NCBI GenBank assembly: GCA_016748015.1
Contig: JAAOMT010000772.1
Span: forward strand, 189,541-253,540
DNA length: 64,000 nt
DNA from: Geosiphon pyriformis
Taxonomy: Eukaryota; Glomeromycota; Glomeromycetes; Archaeosporales; Geosiphonaceae
Reading direction: 5' to 3'
The position numbers and the translations under genes were made by a program. Under the pieces are notes generated by a model that had not been told where the DNA came from, did no database searches, and was given only the letters and a program-made list of their open reading frames with translations. Positions 12,201 through 24,519 of the stretch are shown one piece after another; position 1 is the first letter of the stretch; each line of letters begins with the position of its first letter.

Positions 12201-15197
12201 ATTAAAAAGACGTGAAAATTGGTTGAGAATTGAATTAGCTCTTGCGAGAAAGGCTGGATACACACCTGAGACTGATCGAGATAGAATTATCCCTGAAGGA
12301 ATTGATATAGAGCAATTAATGGATCTTGGAGAGAATGAGTCTGAAAAGTATAAAGTTTTGCAAGCAGTTGTTCGAGTAAAACAGGAATTAAAAAAGGCTA
12401 AGGTAAGCACTTTTAATCAAAAAACTATAAATATACGCATTCCATAAAATTTTAAAAAATATTGTTTCTATTACAGGCTTCGATAGCCAATCAAGCCCAA
12501 GCAGCTTCTCAGAAGATTGCCGAGTCTGAACGTGCACGTACTGCTGCTCTTCAAGAGGCTGCATATTTTAAAGCAAAATTGACTGCATTGACCAATGCTT
12601 CAGAAATTGAACTTGCTAGCATTGAGGTTGAACGTGCTCGAGAACTCGAGAAACGCTTAACAAAAACTTTGATGGAAAAAGAATCTCTCGAAGGGAAATT
12701 GATTCAATATCAGCAATCATCAAATTATGAAAAGACTTCTCGTGAATCCGCTGAAGAGCGCGAAAAGAGTGCAACAGCACGTGCTGAAGAGGCCGAAGAA
12801 GCTCACGCGGTTGCTTTAGCTGACTTGGCGACACTTCATTCCCGGGCAACCTTAGCAGAAACTCAACTTCGAGACCTAAATACGAAATTAGCCGAGGCAA
12901 ATTCTGAGTTATCCACATACCGATCAGAGACATCTAGCTCACGAAATCAGGTCATCAACCTTCAACAATCTCTTGAGCAACATCAACGAGGGCTTGAAAA
13001 GGCCAACAATGCCTTAATTGCCGCCAATGAACGTTCCAAAGAAACTGAGAATTTATGGCGTGAGGCTCGTCAGGAAATTATGGCTCTAGAAAAAGAAGCT
13101 GCTGGTCTTCGTGCTGAATTGGATGTTAAAATGCGTGACCTTGAGCGTGGTCGAGCCCGAGCGGAAGAGACCGAACGGTTATTTAAAAAATCTCAAAAAG
13201 AAGTTGACGCCGTTCGTGAAATGATGCAAGAAAGCATGACTGAATTATTGAACACATCTAGATCCACAGGTCATGGATTTAATGACGATGCTTCTGAAAA
13301 TATCACAAAGATTTCTCGATTACAAGAAGAATTAGCATCACTCAAAGCATTACAAATCGAGACACAAGCCAATGCTAATGACGCCTCCGATTCATTAGCT
13401 GAAGCAATGACAAAAATTTCGCAAATGGAAGCGACCAGCATGAAAGCAAGATCCGAGGTTACAGTCCTACAGCGAAAATTAGCCGAAACTTTGGATGAGG
13501 TGGCAAGGTCAAAGGATCAAATACGCGAAAAAGAACAAGAATTGCATAAAAAATCAAGAGCCCTTGAGGATGCTGAAGTCAAGGTCGGAATGATGAGGGA
13601 TGTAATGTCGGAAAAAGGAATGTTAGACGATGGTGCAGGTGGCAAAGGGATGGCTCTTCGTTACAAAGAGCTAGTATTTCGTTTCACAGAACTCGAGAAG
13701 GAGTACAACAGATTATTGTTAAAGGCAAAGGAAGATCAAGAGAAAGTAAAGATCCTAGAGGAAATTGATAGATCAAGTAGTTCTAGTTCAATTCGAGCAC
13801 CAGACACAAATATCGAAGGTGAGGATCAACGAAATAGCTTTGCTGGAGTAGACTCTGACCGAAAATTGAACGAGACACGGGATAGATTAAAACAAGTTGA
13901 AGCTGATTATCAGACAGCAGTTCACTATGTGAAAGGTACCGAGAAGATGCTGCGACGAATGAAAGAAGAATTGACCAGGACCAAAAAAGAAAACGTCAAG
14001 ATTAACGAAAAACTGACAACCATTCAAGAAAAGAATGAGGAGTTGGAGGAGAAATTGGCCGAGACTGAGGCTAACATGTCTGTTCGCAAAGGGGTTCGAG
14101 AGTCAAAAGTACAAGAATATGCGACCGCTCGACTTGAAGAACAAAGAAACGACTTTATTCGAGAGAAAGAAGGTTTCCAACAGCAAATTAATGAATTGCA
14201 AGCTCAACTTGAACGTGCGACCGATGAGAAAAACATGATGGATGCAGAATATAAGGTGCTCCGAAAAGAGTATGAAACGCTTCGCAAGGAGCATGATAAA
14301 TTGAAAAAAAGTGATGCACAGCTTCGAGAGCAAGCAGAAAATTCGGAGTCACACGTAGTGCGATTGAATGAAGCATTGGCTGCAGCTCAGACAGAGTTAG
14401 AAGATGCTTTGGCAATGAATACTGATTTGAAAAAAGAGCTCGAATCGGTGATCCGAAGGAAAAATGGCTCAACAGGAACCAATAGTGGAGAAGACATGGG
14501 CCAATATGAAAATGAATTGCAGCAATGGGAAGATCATCGGGCGAGGCTTGAACGAGAAATTTCTGAATCTCAATCTTGTAAATTGAAACTCGAAAAAGAA
14601 AACGCGGACTTGGAACAAAAATGGAAAGATGCCGAAAATAAGATAACAATATTGCTTGATCAGATGGAACATGCTGTTGATACTTATCGCGGTATCGAGG
14701 ATGAGATGAGAGACAGTAGTCCAAGAAGCAGTGGTGCACTTGATTCTTTAAACAATGAATTTGATATGTTAAAATCACGTTGGGATCCAAAATATCAAGA
14801 CACTGATCCCCCACAAAGTCCTAGCTCTGATGATTACATTGACTCCCGATGGAACCGAATAAGCGAGGATTTTAATGAAAGACATCTACCTTCACGAATT
14901 GAAGAATATGATGAAATGATGGCAGCATTAGATGAGGTACAAAAAGTAGCGGCAGCAAGAAAACTCGGTCATTTGGGTCCTTCGACAAACTTAGGATCGT
15001 CGTTGCCATCAGTATCTACAACCCCAAGTTCGCCAATGATAGGATATCATCAACATTCAGCTGCTCAGGCTGCGATAACACCAGCCAACGCAACAAAAAC
15101 TCCAAATCCAATTTATCATGGACCTAGTGTAATCGATCAAATTAGGGAAACGCTAAACCTTACCCCACCACCCTCCCCACCTGTTGTATCACCTTAA
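9288..15197 (+). CDS. Kelch-repeat coiled-coil protein, Tea1-like cell-end marker
   Basis: Eight exons join in frame: 9288-9486, 9633-9725, 9811-9876, 9952-10107, 10241-10555, 10638-10796, 10889-12402 and 12477-15197, giving 1740 aa. All introns are GT-AG, mostly with GTAAGT/C donors. Residues about 30-330 carry five or six Kelch blades, seen as hydrophobic-FGG repeats (IFIFGG, MFVFGGQ, IYVFGGADGE, VYVFGGRG, IFVLGG). Residues about 335-730 are a Ser/Pro/Gln-rich disordered linker. From about 735 to 1640 there is a long heptad-rich coiled coil, then a Ser/Thr/Pro-rich tail. This order is that of fungal Tea1-type proteins, which mark growing cell ends, associate with microtubule tips and help polarise hyphae. 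Function in this organism is inferred; length exceeds fission yeast Tea1. An AATAAA lies at about 15528. Confidence 0.85.
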
Positions 15198-17460
15198 TGA
15201 AAAAGACTTGATATCCTTTATACAACTCAGGAAAAACTTTCAACCAAGGATGTATGAGAATTTCAAGAAAAGCCACAATTCACTTCAATTCAAATTAAAA
15301 AGTGGACACGCGGCTAGCAATCCAACCAAAAACTTTTATAAAATAATATAACAGAAGATAGAGGGGGATGCGCGTCCTTCTCAGCTGAACACTTAAGAGT
15401 CAGCAAACAGATGAGCAAAACCTTCACTTTTCAAACCAAGATCAAAAACACTATTAAAAGGTTTTCGAGTTCTCAAAAAAGACCTGCTGAGGTCAACATT
15501 ATCACTGAGAGGGTTTAATGCTTTCATAATAAAATTATCATTAACCTCTTTTAAGTTTTTACCAAATAATTTATTTTAATCATATTTGTTTATACTTTAG
15601 ATATCAAAGACTATTAGAAATCGTGAGAATTCATTTGTACTACCTCATAATATATTCCTCCATAATTCTTGTTCACCATCCACTTAAAAATTTTATACAC
15701 TGCTAAAAAACTATAGATTGGGGCCCCGAAATTTTGCAATCCACAAAAATTAATTAGGTGTACCCATATATTTAAGTTATTTTAGCGCGAAAGCCCTTGA
15801 AGGCTAAAATCCGCCACAACTCTAAAGAAATGAAATTTCAATCAAATAAATAAATAAATAACATAGCAAGAAATAAAAATAACCGGGAATCAGCAGAAAA
15901 CTGTTAATTTATACAATATTATACTATTATACAAAGTTATTAAGGTAACGACGTGATTATTATATATTTAAATTATAATATTAATAATTAACACAAAAAA
16001 CTAGTAATTTTGAATTATTAAATAAAAATACTGATTTTAATATAATATTATATTAAACTATGTAATGATTAAGAATTGTATATTTTGTTATAATTTTCAT
16101 TAATTTTCAATTATATTATCATTTTATTTGTTAAATTAAATTAATAATAATAATAATAATAATAAAATTAAAATTTAATTTGGACTATATGTATTGGTTA
16201 AAAAAATAATAAAAATATATTAACAATTCAATAAATCTATTTTAAAATAATATAATTGGTTTTATTAAGTTTTAAATAAAATAAACAGGTTTAAAACATA
16301 ATTCAAATAATAATAATAATAATTTTAACAATAATTTAAATGAAAAAAATCAACAATAAATAAATATATTTTCGATTTTAATTAATCAATTTATAATTAA
16401 CATTAATTTAAAATTTTTTTTATAATGTAAATATAAATTATTTTTAATAATATAAATAAAATTTACAAAAATTATCTAATTACAAATAAAGATTTTATAA
16501 TTCTAATTTTAAAAATTAGATTTTGTTTAAATAATATGATATATATATTTAAAATATAAATATTAAAACATAAAATTTTAATTTTCAAATAAATCTATAA
16601 ATGAGTAATTTTTAAAAAATTTTTTTTTAACTTTAATATTCCATTATTTTTTTTAACAATCATTTTTTCATTTTTAACAATTATCATAAGATTTACCAAA
16701 AAAAAATTTTTTTTTTATAAAAGCTCTGTTTCGAATGTCATATGAGTTTTTTTTATTTTCTCTTAAAAATCTTAACCCGTCTCAATGTTTAAACTCATCT
16801 TTTAATATTTTAGTTATTGACCCACCATTAAATTTTTAATAGGTGAAAAAAGATTTTCTTTAATAATCTATGATCACATCATTGGATCTTTGAATTATAC
16901 ACAATTTCGAGCCTCAATAGGATCCAAGATTTTGGATAAATACATCATTTTGTTTAACATTTTATCTATTAATTCAGTTGAAAAGGCTTGATCATTACAT
17001 TTTTTAAAAAAGCTCACATCAAGAAATTATTTTCCCCAAATAATTCTAGCAGCAGTAATTTTGAGATGATGAATCCGGTTTACGATAGTAACAGCCTTTT
17101 CAAAAAATGTAGGATTACAAGTTTGGAATTCGAAGTGATGGTCTTTAACCATTAATCTTCAAGTTTAATAAATCAAAGAAGCATTTCCAAAAATAAATAC
17201 AATTTTTTCACGAATTCTAAATTATGATGATGAGATTTTTACAAATTAAAAATTTAACATTTAAGGACTCAAGTTGATCATGTAAACACCATTCAATTTT
17301 CAATAAAAGTTTCTGCATTACATTTTAAAACTATGAGGTAAAGAAGAAGAAGAGTTTAGAAAATTTCAAGTTAGAACAAATTTTATTATAATAGCAAGAA
17401 GGTAAAAGGGAAATGAAATATATATGGAGGTTCTAGATCTAAATTCTCTTGATTCGTGAT
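15198..17460. other. 3' UTR of the Kelch gene and AT-rich spacer
   Basis: The first 300-650 bases probably form the 3' UTR, with candidate AATAAA signals near 15528 and in the AAATAAATAAATAAATA run at about 15845. From about 15930 to 17000 the DNA is very AT-rich and non-coding. The 17000-17460 part should contain the 3' UTR of the minus-strand promethin-like gene. No other gene is visible. Confidence 0.5.
16142..16165. repeat. (TAA)n microsatellite
   Basis: About eight uninterrupted TAA units in AT-rich spacer DNA. A simple repeat with no sign of function. Confidence 0.8.
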
Positions 17461-18006
17461 CTAGTGACCATTATCATTTCTGAGACGACCTGCTTCCCTT
17501 GTTCTCGACAAGGCCCGACCTAATCCTTTTGTCACCCCAAGAGTATCAACCTCAACTTCTTGATACAAATATCGGATGACTGTACCAATTAGCTTCAATG
17601 TTTCGAAGCAACCATAACCTAACATGACAAAAGCGAACGCGACACATCCAGAGAATATGGCAAATCCAATCACTGGTAAGACAACACCACAACCCAATAA
17701 GATAAAGAAACCTTCAACAAAGAATATGAAACCGCCTGCAATCCCGAAGCAAATTAGTGTTGTCACTGCTAAATAAGCGAGAAAGATCACTACGGGAATG
17801 GCATTTAATGCGCCGGCACCATAAAGGAACCAACCGAGTGGTGGAAATGTTTCCCAAATCCAATTTAGAGAATTGGTTACGGGAGCTGCATATCCTTTTA
17901 GACTGCCAAAGATTGATTGAGTTTTTTGTTTCGCAGTATCTGCTGTTTCTCTAGCTATTTGCATAGCCTCTTCCAAGTAACTTTGATCACCACCACTGGT
18001 CGCCAT
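17461..18006 (-). CDS. promethin/LDAF1-like hydrophobic-hairpin membrane protein
   Basis: Single-exon ORF of 181 aa. The start ATG is the first in frame and sits downstream of AT-rich leader DNA. Residues 8-32 form an amphipathic Ala/Gln-rich helix, residues 54-138 are almost continuously hydrophobic with many Gly and two Pro breaks (NAIPVV, VLPVIG), and residues 145-181 are a charged basic tail (GLGRALSRTREAGRLR). This matches the promethin family, small ER and lipid-droplet proteins that partner seipin in droplet formation. Such a role would suit a lipid-storing fungus, but that is inference. The family assignment comes from hairpin layout and Gly pattern rather than a decisive motif; another small multi-spanning membrane protein is possible. 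Confidence 0.6.
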   Translation of the reverse strand: MATSGGDQSYLEEAMQIARETADTAKQKTQSIFGSLKGYAAPVTNSLNWIWETFPPLGWFLYGAGALNAIPVVIFLAYLAVTTLICFGIAGGFIFFVEGFFILLGCGVVLPVIGFAIFSGCVAFAFVMLGYGCFETLKLIGTVIRYLYQEVEVDTLGVTKGLGRALSRTREAGRLRNDNGH

Positions 18007-18422
18007 TATGATAAATAGGGATAAATATTTTTCGTTTCAATTTGGAGAGTTGATTTTGAGGTTATTTTTTTTCTCAAATAGGAAATATCTTTTGGTTTAT
18101 TTATACGAGTTTTAGAAATGTAATAAAAATTAAAATTTTGATCATCTTTAACATAAATATCAACGTCTTGACGTTATGATGATTCTTATTTAAAAGTATC
18201 GTTCCATCAATCGCAGTTTTTTTGAAAGGAATGATTTTTCCAGTGATCCATTATGTTTTCCATGGTGAAAAAAGGAACGATTAGAAAACCACAAAAATGA
18301 ATGAAAAAATGAATAGGTAAAAATATATATTAGGTTTGTTTCATGATTTTTCTTTTTGACATGATAATGAATTTTTTTTTCTAAAAAAAGGGTTGTAAGA
18401 TTCATTTTAAAAACCTGAAAAA

Positions 18423-18464
<42 letters not shown>

Positions 18465-19424
18465 CACTACTTATCTAGAGTAAATACCGAAATCATCCCT
18501 AATTTTTTCGCCATCACCATGACGTTTTTTCAAGTTATCAATCGTTTAACCTGGTGATTTATATATACTTTAAAAGAATATACAGGTGACAGTACAATTT
18601 TACGTAGTTACCATGGAAAAGGGTATTCTTCTTTCTAATTTTCAAAAAACTTATCAAAATCAAACTTTGTGATTATATAATGATCAATTAAAGGTTTTTC
18701 CATAGATTTCCATCCTGACTTTAATTTCTTTGGTTCAGTTAAAATAACCATGAGTATTCAAGTTTCTTATGACGACCAATGATTAAAATCCAAGAAATCT
18801 TTTTCTATCTATTTTAAATATTTCATCTCAAGTAAATTTTCTTAACAAAAAAGTTTGTAAAAAAAATTTAATCAATAATATATTGATTAAAATTTCGTTT
18901 AGATTTGTTTAGTCATTTTTATACTAATTTTTGTTTTAAAATTATACATCTGATTTTTATCTGAATTTGATTATTTTAAACGTTATGAATTTTTATTATA
19001 ATCTTTCTGAATTGACCCAACTACCTAACTTATGACACTATTCTGATCTTGCAAATTAGCTAAATTATATATAGTAAAAATTTAATTAGAATTTAATTAC
19101 ACCTCGTATGTCTTATGTCATTATATGGAAAGTACTGATATAAATGCAATTCAAGTGATAGAAAAATAATAAGCTGTACTGTTAAAGGTTCTCTTATCAT
19201 GTGAAGTGAAGTGAATGAAAAGAATCACTAATTAAGCGATCTTTCTAAATTAAAAAATACTTTGTTAAATTAAAGTTACCTTTGAATTTCGATTATAGGC
19301 AAAGAATTACCTCAAAAATTATATACTTATTTGAAAGTTGGCACAGAAGATTAAAGGCATATTATCAGCATGTGTATCATCCACAGTTCAAATTCGATAC
19401 CACCATAAAAGGGTTATGTAAAAA
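18007..19424. other. intergenic spacer
   Basis: Upstream region of the promethin-like gene, then AT-rich non-coding sequence with a trinucleotide repeat. Short ORFs on either strand look random: low complexity, no splice context, and no similarity to anything I know. Nothing else supported. Confidence 0.5.
18424..18464. repeat. (ATT)n microsatellite
   Basis: About 13-14 perfect ATT units in non-coding DNA between the promethin-like gene and the orphan ORF. A likely polymorphic locus; no other role is visible. Confidence 0.9.
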
Positions 19425-19676
19425 TTATTGCGACCATCTCAAAGATATACTTCTCAATATTCTATAAAAAGGAGCCATTGGATCGACTCGTTCAGTTCCA
19501 GCAGCTTCATTGGAATCAGAAAGAATGGTTCTTTTAACAAAGCCTAAATCACCAACACCAGCATCCCTCGCTAATCGAGGATCACAAAAACTTTTCAATC
19601 TTTTACTGGTTCCTGCACCAATCGAGTGATTGGGAAATTTATTAAAGGCGCTAAAAACGATAATGGTTTTTGACAT
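19425..19676 (-). CDS. hypothetical small protein, 83 aa
   Basis: This open frame has a normal amino-acid mix for a real protein (Arg, Asp, Gly and Pro well represented) in an otherwise AT-rich spacer, and its ATG has a favourable CACCATGTC context. It begins MSKTIIVFSAFNKF and ends in RILRSISLRWSQ. No signal peptide, membrane segment or known motif is visible. It might be one exon of a longer gene, a remnant of a gene, or chance. I do not recognise it. Confidence 0.35.
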   Translation of the reverse strand: MSKTIIVFSAFNKFPNHSIGAGTSKRLKSFCDPRLARDAGVGDLGFVKRTILSDSNEAAGTERVDPMAPFYRILRSISLRWSQ

Positions 19677-21123
19677 GGTGAAACCCTTAAAACTTCAATG
19701 ATTTTGATGACCTGTTCTGGGAGATTGTAAATTGGTATGGCCGAGATTTGAAAGAAAAAAATGCTAAAAAGATCATGGAATAAGGATTGGATTCTCATTC
19801 TTAGAAAACAATATTTTAATTTACTGTATTTGATTATTCATTGAATCTTATGCTTGTTTATAAAAAAAAGAAAAAAGAAACTTGTAATAAATATCGATTT
19901 CAAAAAAAGGTGTCAAGGGCAAGAATTTCAATCAATCAATGGGATTAAAAAATCACTGATGTGAAAAATAGCATTAGAATAGTTTCAAATTTTCAGCTTT
20001 AATAATTCTAACTCACGGTATAGTTATAGTATTAGAAAACTGGGATGGCGAACAAAACCATTATAATTTATTTCTCTTTTTCAGAAAGTGGAAGAGTACT
20101 CTATAACCAGAATACATCTCTATCACATAATAAATGACTGTATTATCTCTTCTTTTAGCTGGTTTTTTACACCATGACTAATTAATAAATTTGAATATCA
20201 GCAATATGTTTGAATCAATTTATAATAAAAATTTATTTATTTCTAACCACTCCTCATATCTTTTTCAATGTCAACAAATAATGTAGAAATTTCCTTCGGA
20301 AAAAATTAATGTCAAATAGTTTATTTAGGATAATTATAATTATAATTTATTAAAGATTAAAATTCTAGGCTCAAAGATATATTTGAATAAAAATTTAATT
20401 TTAATGTTTTTGTCATTTCAGCGCAAGAGAATGTTTGCACTTGCACTTTCATTCTAAAATACCCTTCTTTCCTTGAGAGATTAGTATACTTTTTTTTTTA
20501 TATAAAGAAAATTCTAATTTTTACTTAATGCGCTTTTTTTTCAATAGAAATTATTTTGTTTTTTGTCATTTATTAAATTTTTGTATTTCACTATTATAAT
20601 TTTTTGTATAAAACAATTTTTGCTTCGTATTTTTATTAAAAAATATTATTGTTAAATTTCGGGGTTTTTTTTGAAATAACACTTTTAATGCTTGATAATA
20701 ATTTCTCAAATTTCCATTAAATTTTCAGAGTGTATACTTTTGGTTGATTTCTTTTTATGAAATAAAATCAACCAAAGATCTTTTTAAAACTCTCTCTCTC
20801 ATCTACCCTAAAAACTAAATATTTAATAAAATTTTTTTTGTAAACTCAGAGAGGTTTCGATTATTTGATGCGAGGAATTTTTGTATGGAAAACTAAAGTT
20901 TTATTGCAAAGAAATATCCTCAAGTTCTTGAGATATATAAGTCCTTTATGTTATCCCTAATCTTAATTTCAATGAATATATAAGAGGCAAATTTCCCTCA
21001 TGATTTTGCTATTTGAAAACTAGCTATTTCTTCGATTGATTAAAGGAAAGTTAAAATATCCTTGGATTCTTGGGAGAGAATCCAACCAGCCAAGCCCTAA
21101 ATCTTGTTGGGAATAAATAAGTT
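19677..21123. other. intergenic spacer
   Basis: AT-rich non-coding sequence with T-rich tracts and no convincing coding signal on either strand. The right end should include the 3' UTR of the minus-strand F-box gene. No RNA gene was recognised. Confidence 0.5.
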
Positions 21124-22755
21124 TCAAATGATAAAGTTGTCAAGATAGCTTGGTGATTGATCGAATTCAATATTTTCCACAATCTCAACCACAGTTTTTA
21201 ACTCAACTAGCAAAGCCTCGGTAAATTGATCCGTAATTCGCAATAGTTCAGCAATCACACTGCTGAATCCAACTTCTTGTACAGAGCCCTTTTCCCTAGC
21301 AAATTTCAGGATAGTTTTTATATGGTTATCATCAAAATTTTCGGCATTTCCAAATCCAATCCGAGAAATAGGCCACTCCCGTTTCTCAAAAAACTGCGAG
21401 AGAGCATCATTGCTGATTGTTCCAATATCGATGTAAATATATCGGACACTTTGGGGCAATTCATAAGCCAAACTTATCCAGAAATCGTCTGCTTGTATGT
21501 GTGGACTTCTTGGACAACGAATAGAGAGACATTTCAGATGGCTCAAGCACCCAAGAAGATTGAGAAAAGCAGGATTACTTGATTCGTCAATATTGACGGC
21601 CAGGAGGGTAATGTTGGGACAGCAAATTGCCAATGTATCTAATAATTGTCTCGGGCACTCGTTAGTGATAATGAGCTCCTTTAAGTGGATAGATGATTGC
21701 GAGACAAACGGAATTAAAACATTTCCGTTAAGATTCCAACATTCAAAATAAATTTGTTTTAATTTCATTGGACCTTGGGCCATCGCTTCAAACCTCGGAA
21801 GTGCCTCTTCAGTATCTATCGAGGTCGTGCATTCATAAATGACAAGCGTTTCTAGATTAGTAAATTCTTCGAGATGTTCTAGTTGCGTTGTTGAAAACCA
21901 GTATTCGACATATTTCAATTGTAGCCATCTCAATGATTTCATATGTAGCCTGAGGATAGAAAAGATTTCAGTATCACTGTCTGGATAATGAAGTAGCTCG
22001 ACACGCTCGAGACCTTTTTGCAAAGCTATAATTTCCAATATCAGCTGTGTTCGTAATTCATTACAATTGTGAAAGTCAACTCGCAAACACTTCAAATTTC
22101 GTGACACGCGATTAACAATATCCAGAGCCTTTGAGACGTTTTCTAAATCTGAATGTTCGTAATAAATGTATTTTCCACCAAATTCAAATTGTTTCAGTTG
22201 ACTAAATGCATTCTCAACATTTTCAAACTCTGAGAAGTCGGGTATGACGGAATATTTTCTCGTTTTCCAATATATTAGTCTTTCGAACGAGCGGGATTCT
22301 CGAAGGATCAGTCGCATAATGGCGTTTATCGCCATGAATGAATTTTTGCTCAAGACCGGCATTCTCATACTGGATTGAAATTCCTTGAGAATCCAAGCCC
22401 TCACAGCCAATTCCACCCCATCCGAATGTAATTCTTTGATGAATTCAGCATATTTGAAAACGGGTTGTGTAAGTGTTGCAGGAAATGGGAATCCGACACC
22501 TATTAAAGTTAATTTTTCCTCTTCAGGAAGTGAAGCCAATAAAATTGATATCACAGGAATTGCCAATCGAAGGTGCCCAGGATTAATCGGTGAAGACCAA
22601 AGCGTGGGAATCACTAATCGGCACCAAGCACGATTTACAAGTGCACATGAGAACAACGTTGCTTTATCATCCAATAGATTTTGAAATATTTCATCAAGAC
22701 AATCAAGGGCTAAAGGGCCAACTGTGGTTGTTTGATCGTGGATGACTTCGTTCAT
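21124..22755 (-). CDS. F-box/LRR protein
   Basis: Intronless ORF of 543 aa. Residues about 11-56 are an F-box (PLALDCLDEIFQNLL, then a conserved LVNRAWCRLVIPTLWSSP run), which would bind Skp1 in an SCF ubiquitin ligase. Residues about 180-500 contain degenerate leucine-rich repeats with spacings such as LKCLRVDFHNC, LETLVIYECTT and LKCLSIRCPRS, the likely substrate-binding part. Single-exon F-box/LRR proteins of about 500 aa form very large families in Rhizophagus, so this is probably a lineage-specific paralogue. The substrate cannot be predicted. The frame is intact, with neither the transition-type stops of the nearby transposons nor frameshifts. Confidence 0.85.
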   Translation of the reverse strand: MNEVIHDQTTTVGPLALDCLDEIFQNLLDDKATLFSCALVNRAWCRLVIPTLWSSPINPGHLRLAIPVISILLASLPEEEKLTLIGVGFPFPATLTQPVFKYAEFIKELHSDGVELAVRAWILKEFQSSMRMPVLSKNSFMAINAIMRLILRESRSFERLIYWKTRKYSVIPDFSEFENVENAFSQLKQFEFGGKYIYYEHSDLENVSKALDIVNRVSRNLKCLRVDFHNCNELRTQLILEIIALQKGLERVELLHYPDSDTEIFSILRLHMKSLRWLQLKYVEYWFSTTQLEHLEEFTNLETLVIYECTTSIDTEEALPRFEAMAQGPMKLKQIYFECWNLNGNVLIPFVSQSSIHLKELIITNECPRQLLDTLAICCPNITLLAVNIDESSNPAFLNLLGCLSHLKCLSIRCPRSPHIQADDFWISLAYELPQSVRYIYIDIGTISNDALSQFFEKREWPISRIGFGNAENFDDNHIKTILKFAREKGSVQEVGFSSVIAELLRITDQFTEALLVELKTVVEIVENIEFDQSPSYLDNFII

Positions 22756-23342
22756 TTTAAAACCAAGTTGAAAAATGGACTGGCTAATGAGGGGAATAGC
22801 AGGTCTTTTATTGGCTCAGAAATTTGATGATATCCTGATTTGCGACTTGCATCATAAGCCATTCAAGCGTAGTAGATTATAATATTTTCATCTAAAAATT
22901 ATTAAATACATATAATCGCAGGAAATTAAATGAGTTCTAATTTTAAAGGTCTCAGAATTTGGTAAGCCTTGAACTTGTACAAATGACGCAACAGAATTGT
23001 GGTCTATTAGTTACACTGATTAAAAGAAGGGATATGTACCAAAAAGTGGCTCAGCAAAGCTAACATAAGTTCATTCAAAAAATTTATGGGCTCAAAACTA
23101 AAGAGTTACATGTTCGAACTGAATAGAAATGATCAAGTTTTTAAAAATTATGTTATATTAAAAGCCATATACTGTGAAGCGTTACAAAGTTCCCCAAGAA
23201 AAAGTTAACGGTTTAAAATAGAGATCTATATATTTATCCGATATCTGTATATTATGTCGATTTACCTTTACCACATGCGAAAGTTTCCCTAAAAAATTAT
23301 CAATCTATGACATGCGCTATTGCCAACCCTAAAGCCCAGAGT
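22756..23342. other. intergenic spacer
   Basis: Upstream region of the F-box gene and the 3' side of the Brl1-like gene. Mixed composition with no open frame that I can support and no recognisable RNA gene. Confidence 0.5.
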
Positions 23343-24519
23343 TTAAAAAAGATTTTGCCTGCGATCAGTCATCCGAGTACGAACTGACCGCTTTCTACAT
23401 AGAGTAAATTTTATTAATGATATTATCATCACCGACATAGCAACAATGATTCCCTATAGATAAGGAATAAGCATTAAAAACAATAATTAACTGACATCAA
23501 AATACGCAGCATTAGTACATACAATCTTCAAGATTATAGGGAATGAAAGAGGCGCGACAAATTTTTCCAGCCCTTCCCCTATAATTTCCATATAAACAGC
23601 GAATCTGCGATTTAAAGAGATGAATAATTTATATTCAAAATGATAGTGCTAAGAAAGACATGCCACTATTCTTCCTGATGAAGCTGAAGACTTACTTTGA
23701 ATGAGAACTGCCATCCATATGAGAGCACGTGAATTTTGAGTTAATTATTCTATATCATTGAGAAAATAGTATCCGTAGGCAACTCAGAAAACTCAATTAT
23801 GGGCTTTCTCAATAATGTCAAAAAGGATATTCCTCCCATTTTATGCAATCCTCCTCTAATACGGGCCTCCTTAAATGTTCCGAACACTCATTTTCCAAAT
23901 ATTTTAGAGTGCATCTTCGCGCCTGTCGCTCAGTCTCTACAAAACCGAAAGTTGAAAAGAATTAGCATCATCTTAAATTCAAATATATCTCATTTGGCAG
24001 CGGCGCCTTAATATACCCATCTAATCAATTATACGCCATCACCACCTGATGCGTAAAAGTTTAATCTCGCTTTCACATCCTCTTTCAGCATCAAACAAAC
24101 GTAACACGGCGGTATTAGCATCAAAATGGGTATTGTTACATTCCTACAAAGAATAAATCCCTATCTACTTGAGTGACGAGACTAACATAAAAGTTGCAGT
24201 CTGTAAGGTAAGCAGAGAAAAACGTTTGAAGTCTCACTTCAATATCCAGTTGTTGCGATCGGTGACTACTTGGCTGTGAAGTCGCGCGTTAGTTCCCAAA
24301 GATAATAGCAATGCTTGTGTCAACAGCATTTTCTATTTTGGCAAAATAATTCATGTCAATTTGAAAACTCTAAAGTTCGCAGTTCGGAATGATGCAGGCA
24401 CTAAGTTTTAGTGAACAAACCTCGTCTTCGTCTTGGGTGCCGGAAACCTCAGACTCCTGCTCAAAACTATATTGTGGGATAGAGCTTTGAGCAGATTTTT
24501 GCAGTTGTAAAGCTTCCAT
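23343..24519 (-). CDS. candidate multi-exon Brl1/Brr6-like nuclear envelope protein (possibly decayed)
   Basis: Several minus-strand exons emerge when splice sites are followed. A first exon from the ATG at 24519 encodes MEALQLQKSAQSSIPQYSF and an acidic stretch. An exon at about 23936-23818 encodes CTLKYLENEC and RRPVLEEDCIKWE, which fits the Cys-rich signature of Brl1/Brr6 proteins (C, then NxC, R-P-hydrophobic-x-x-x-C, WE). An exon at 23604-23523 encodes FAVYMEIIGEGLEKFVAPLS, followed by a GTATGT donor. The last exon, 23453-23343, encodes a membrane-like segment (GIIVAMSVMIISLIKF) and a basic tail. Brl1/Brr6 act in nuclear pore and nuclear envelope assembly. The link between the WE motif and the next exon needs a frameshift or an unseen splice, and the first transmembrane exon was not located, so it may be a pseudogene. 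Confidence 0.4.

Noticed and set aside
14188-14814. 208-codon minus-strand ORF opposite the Kelch gene coiled coil
   Set aside because: Antisense shadow of an open coding exon. The plus frame has heptads and splice-supported continuity.
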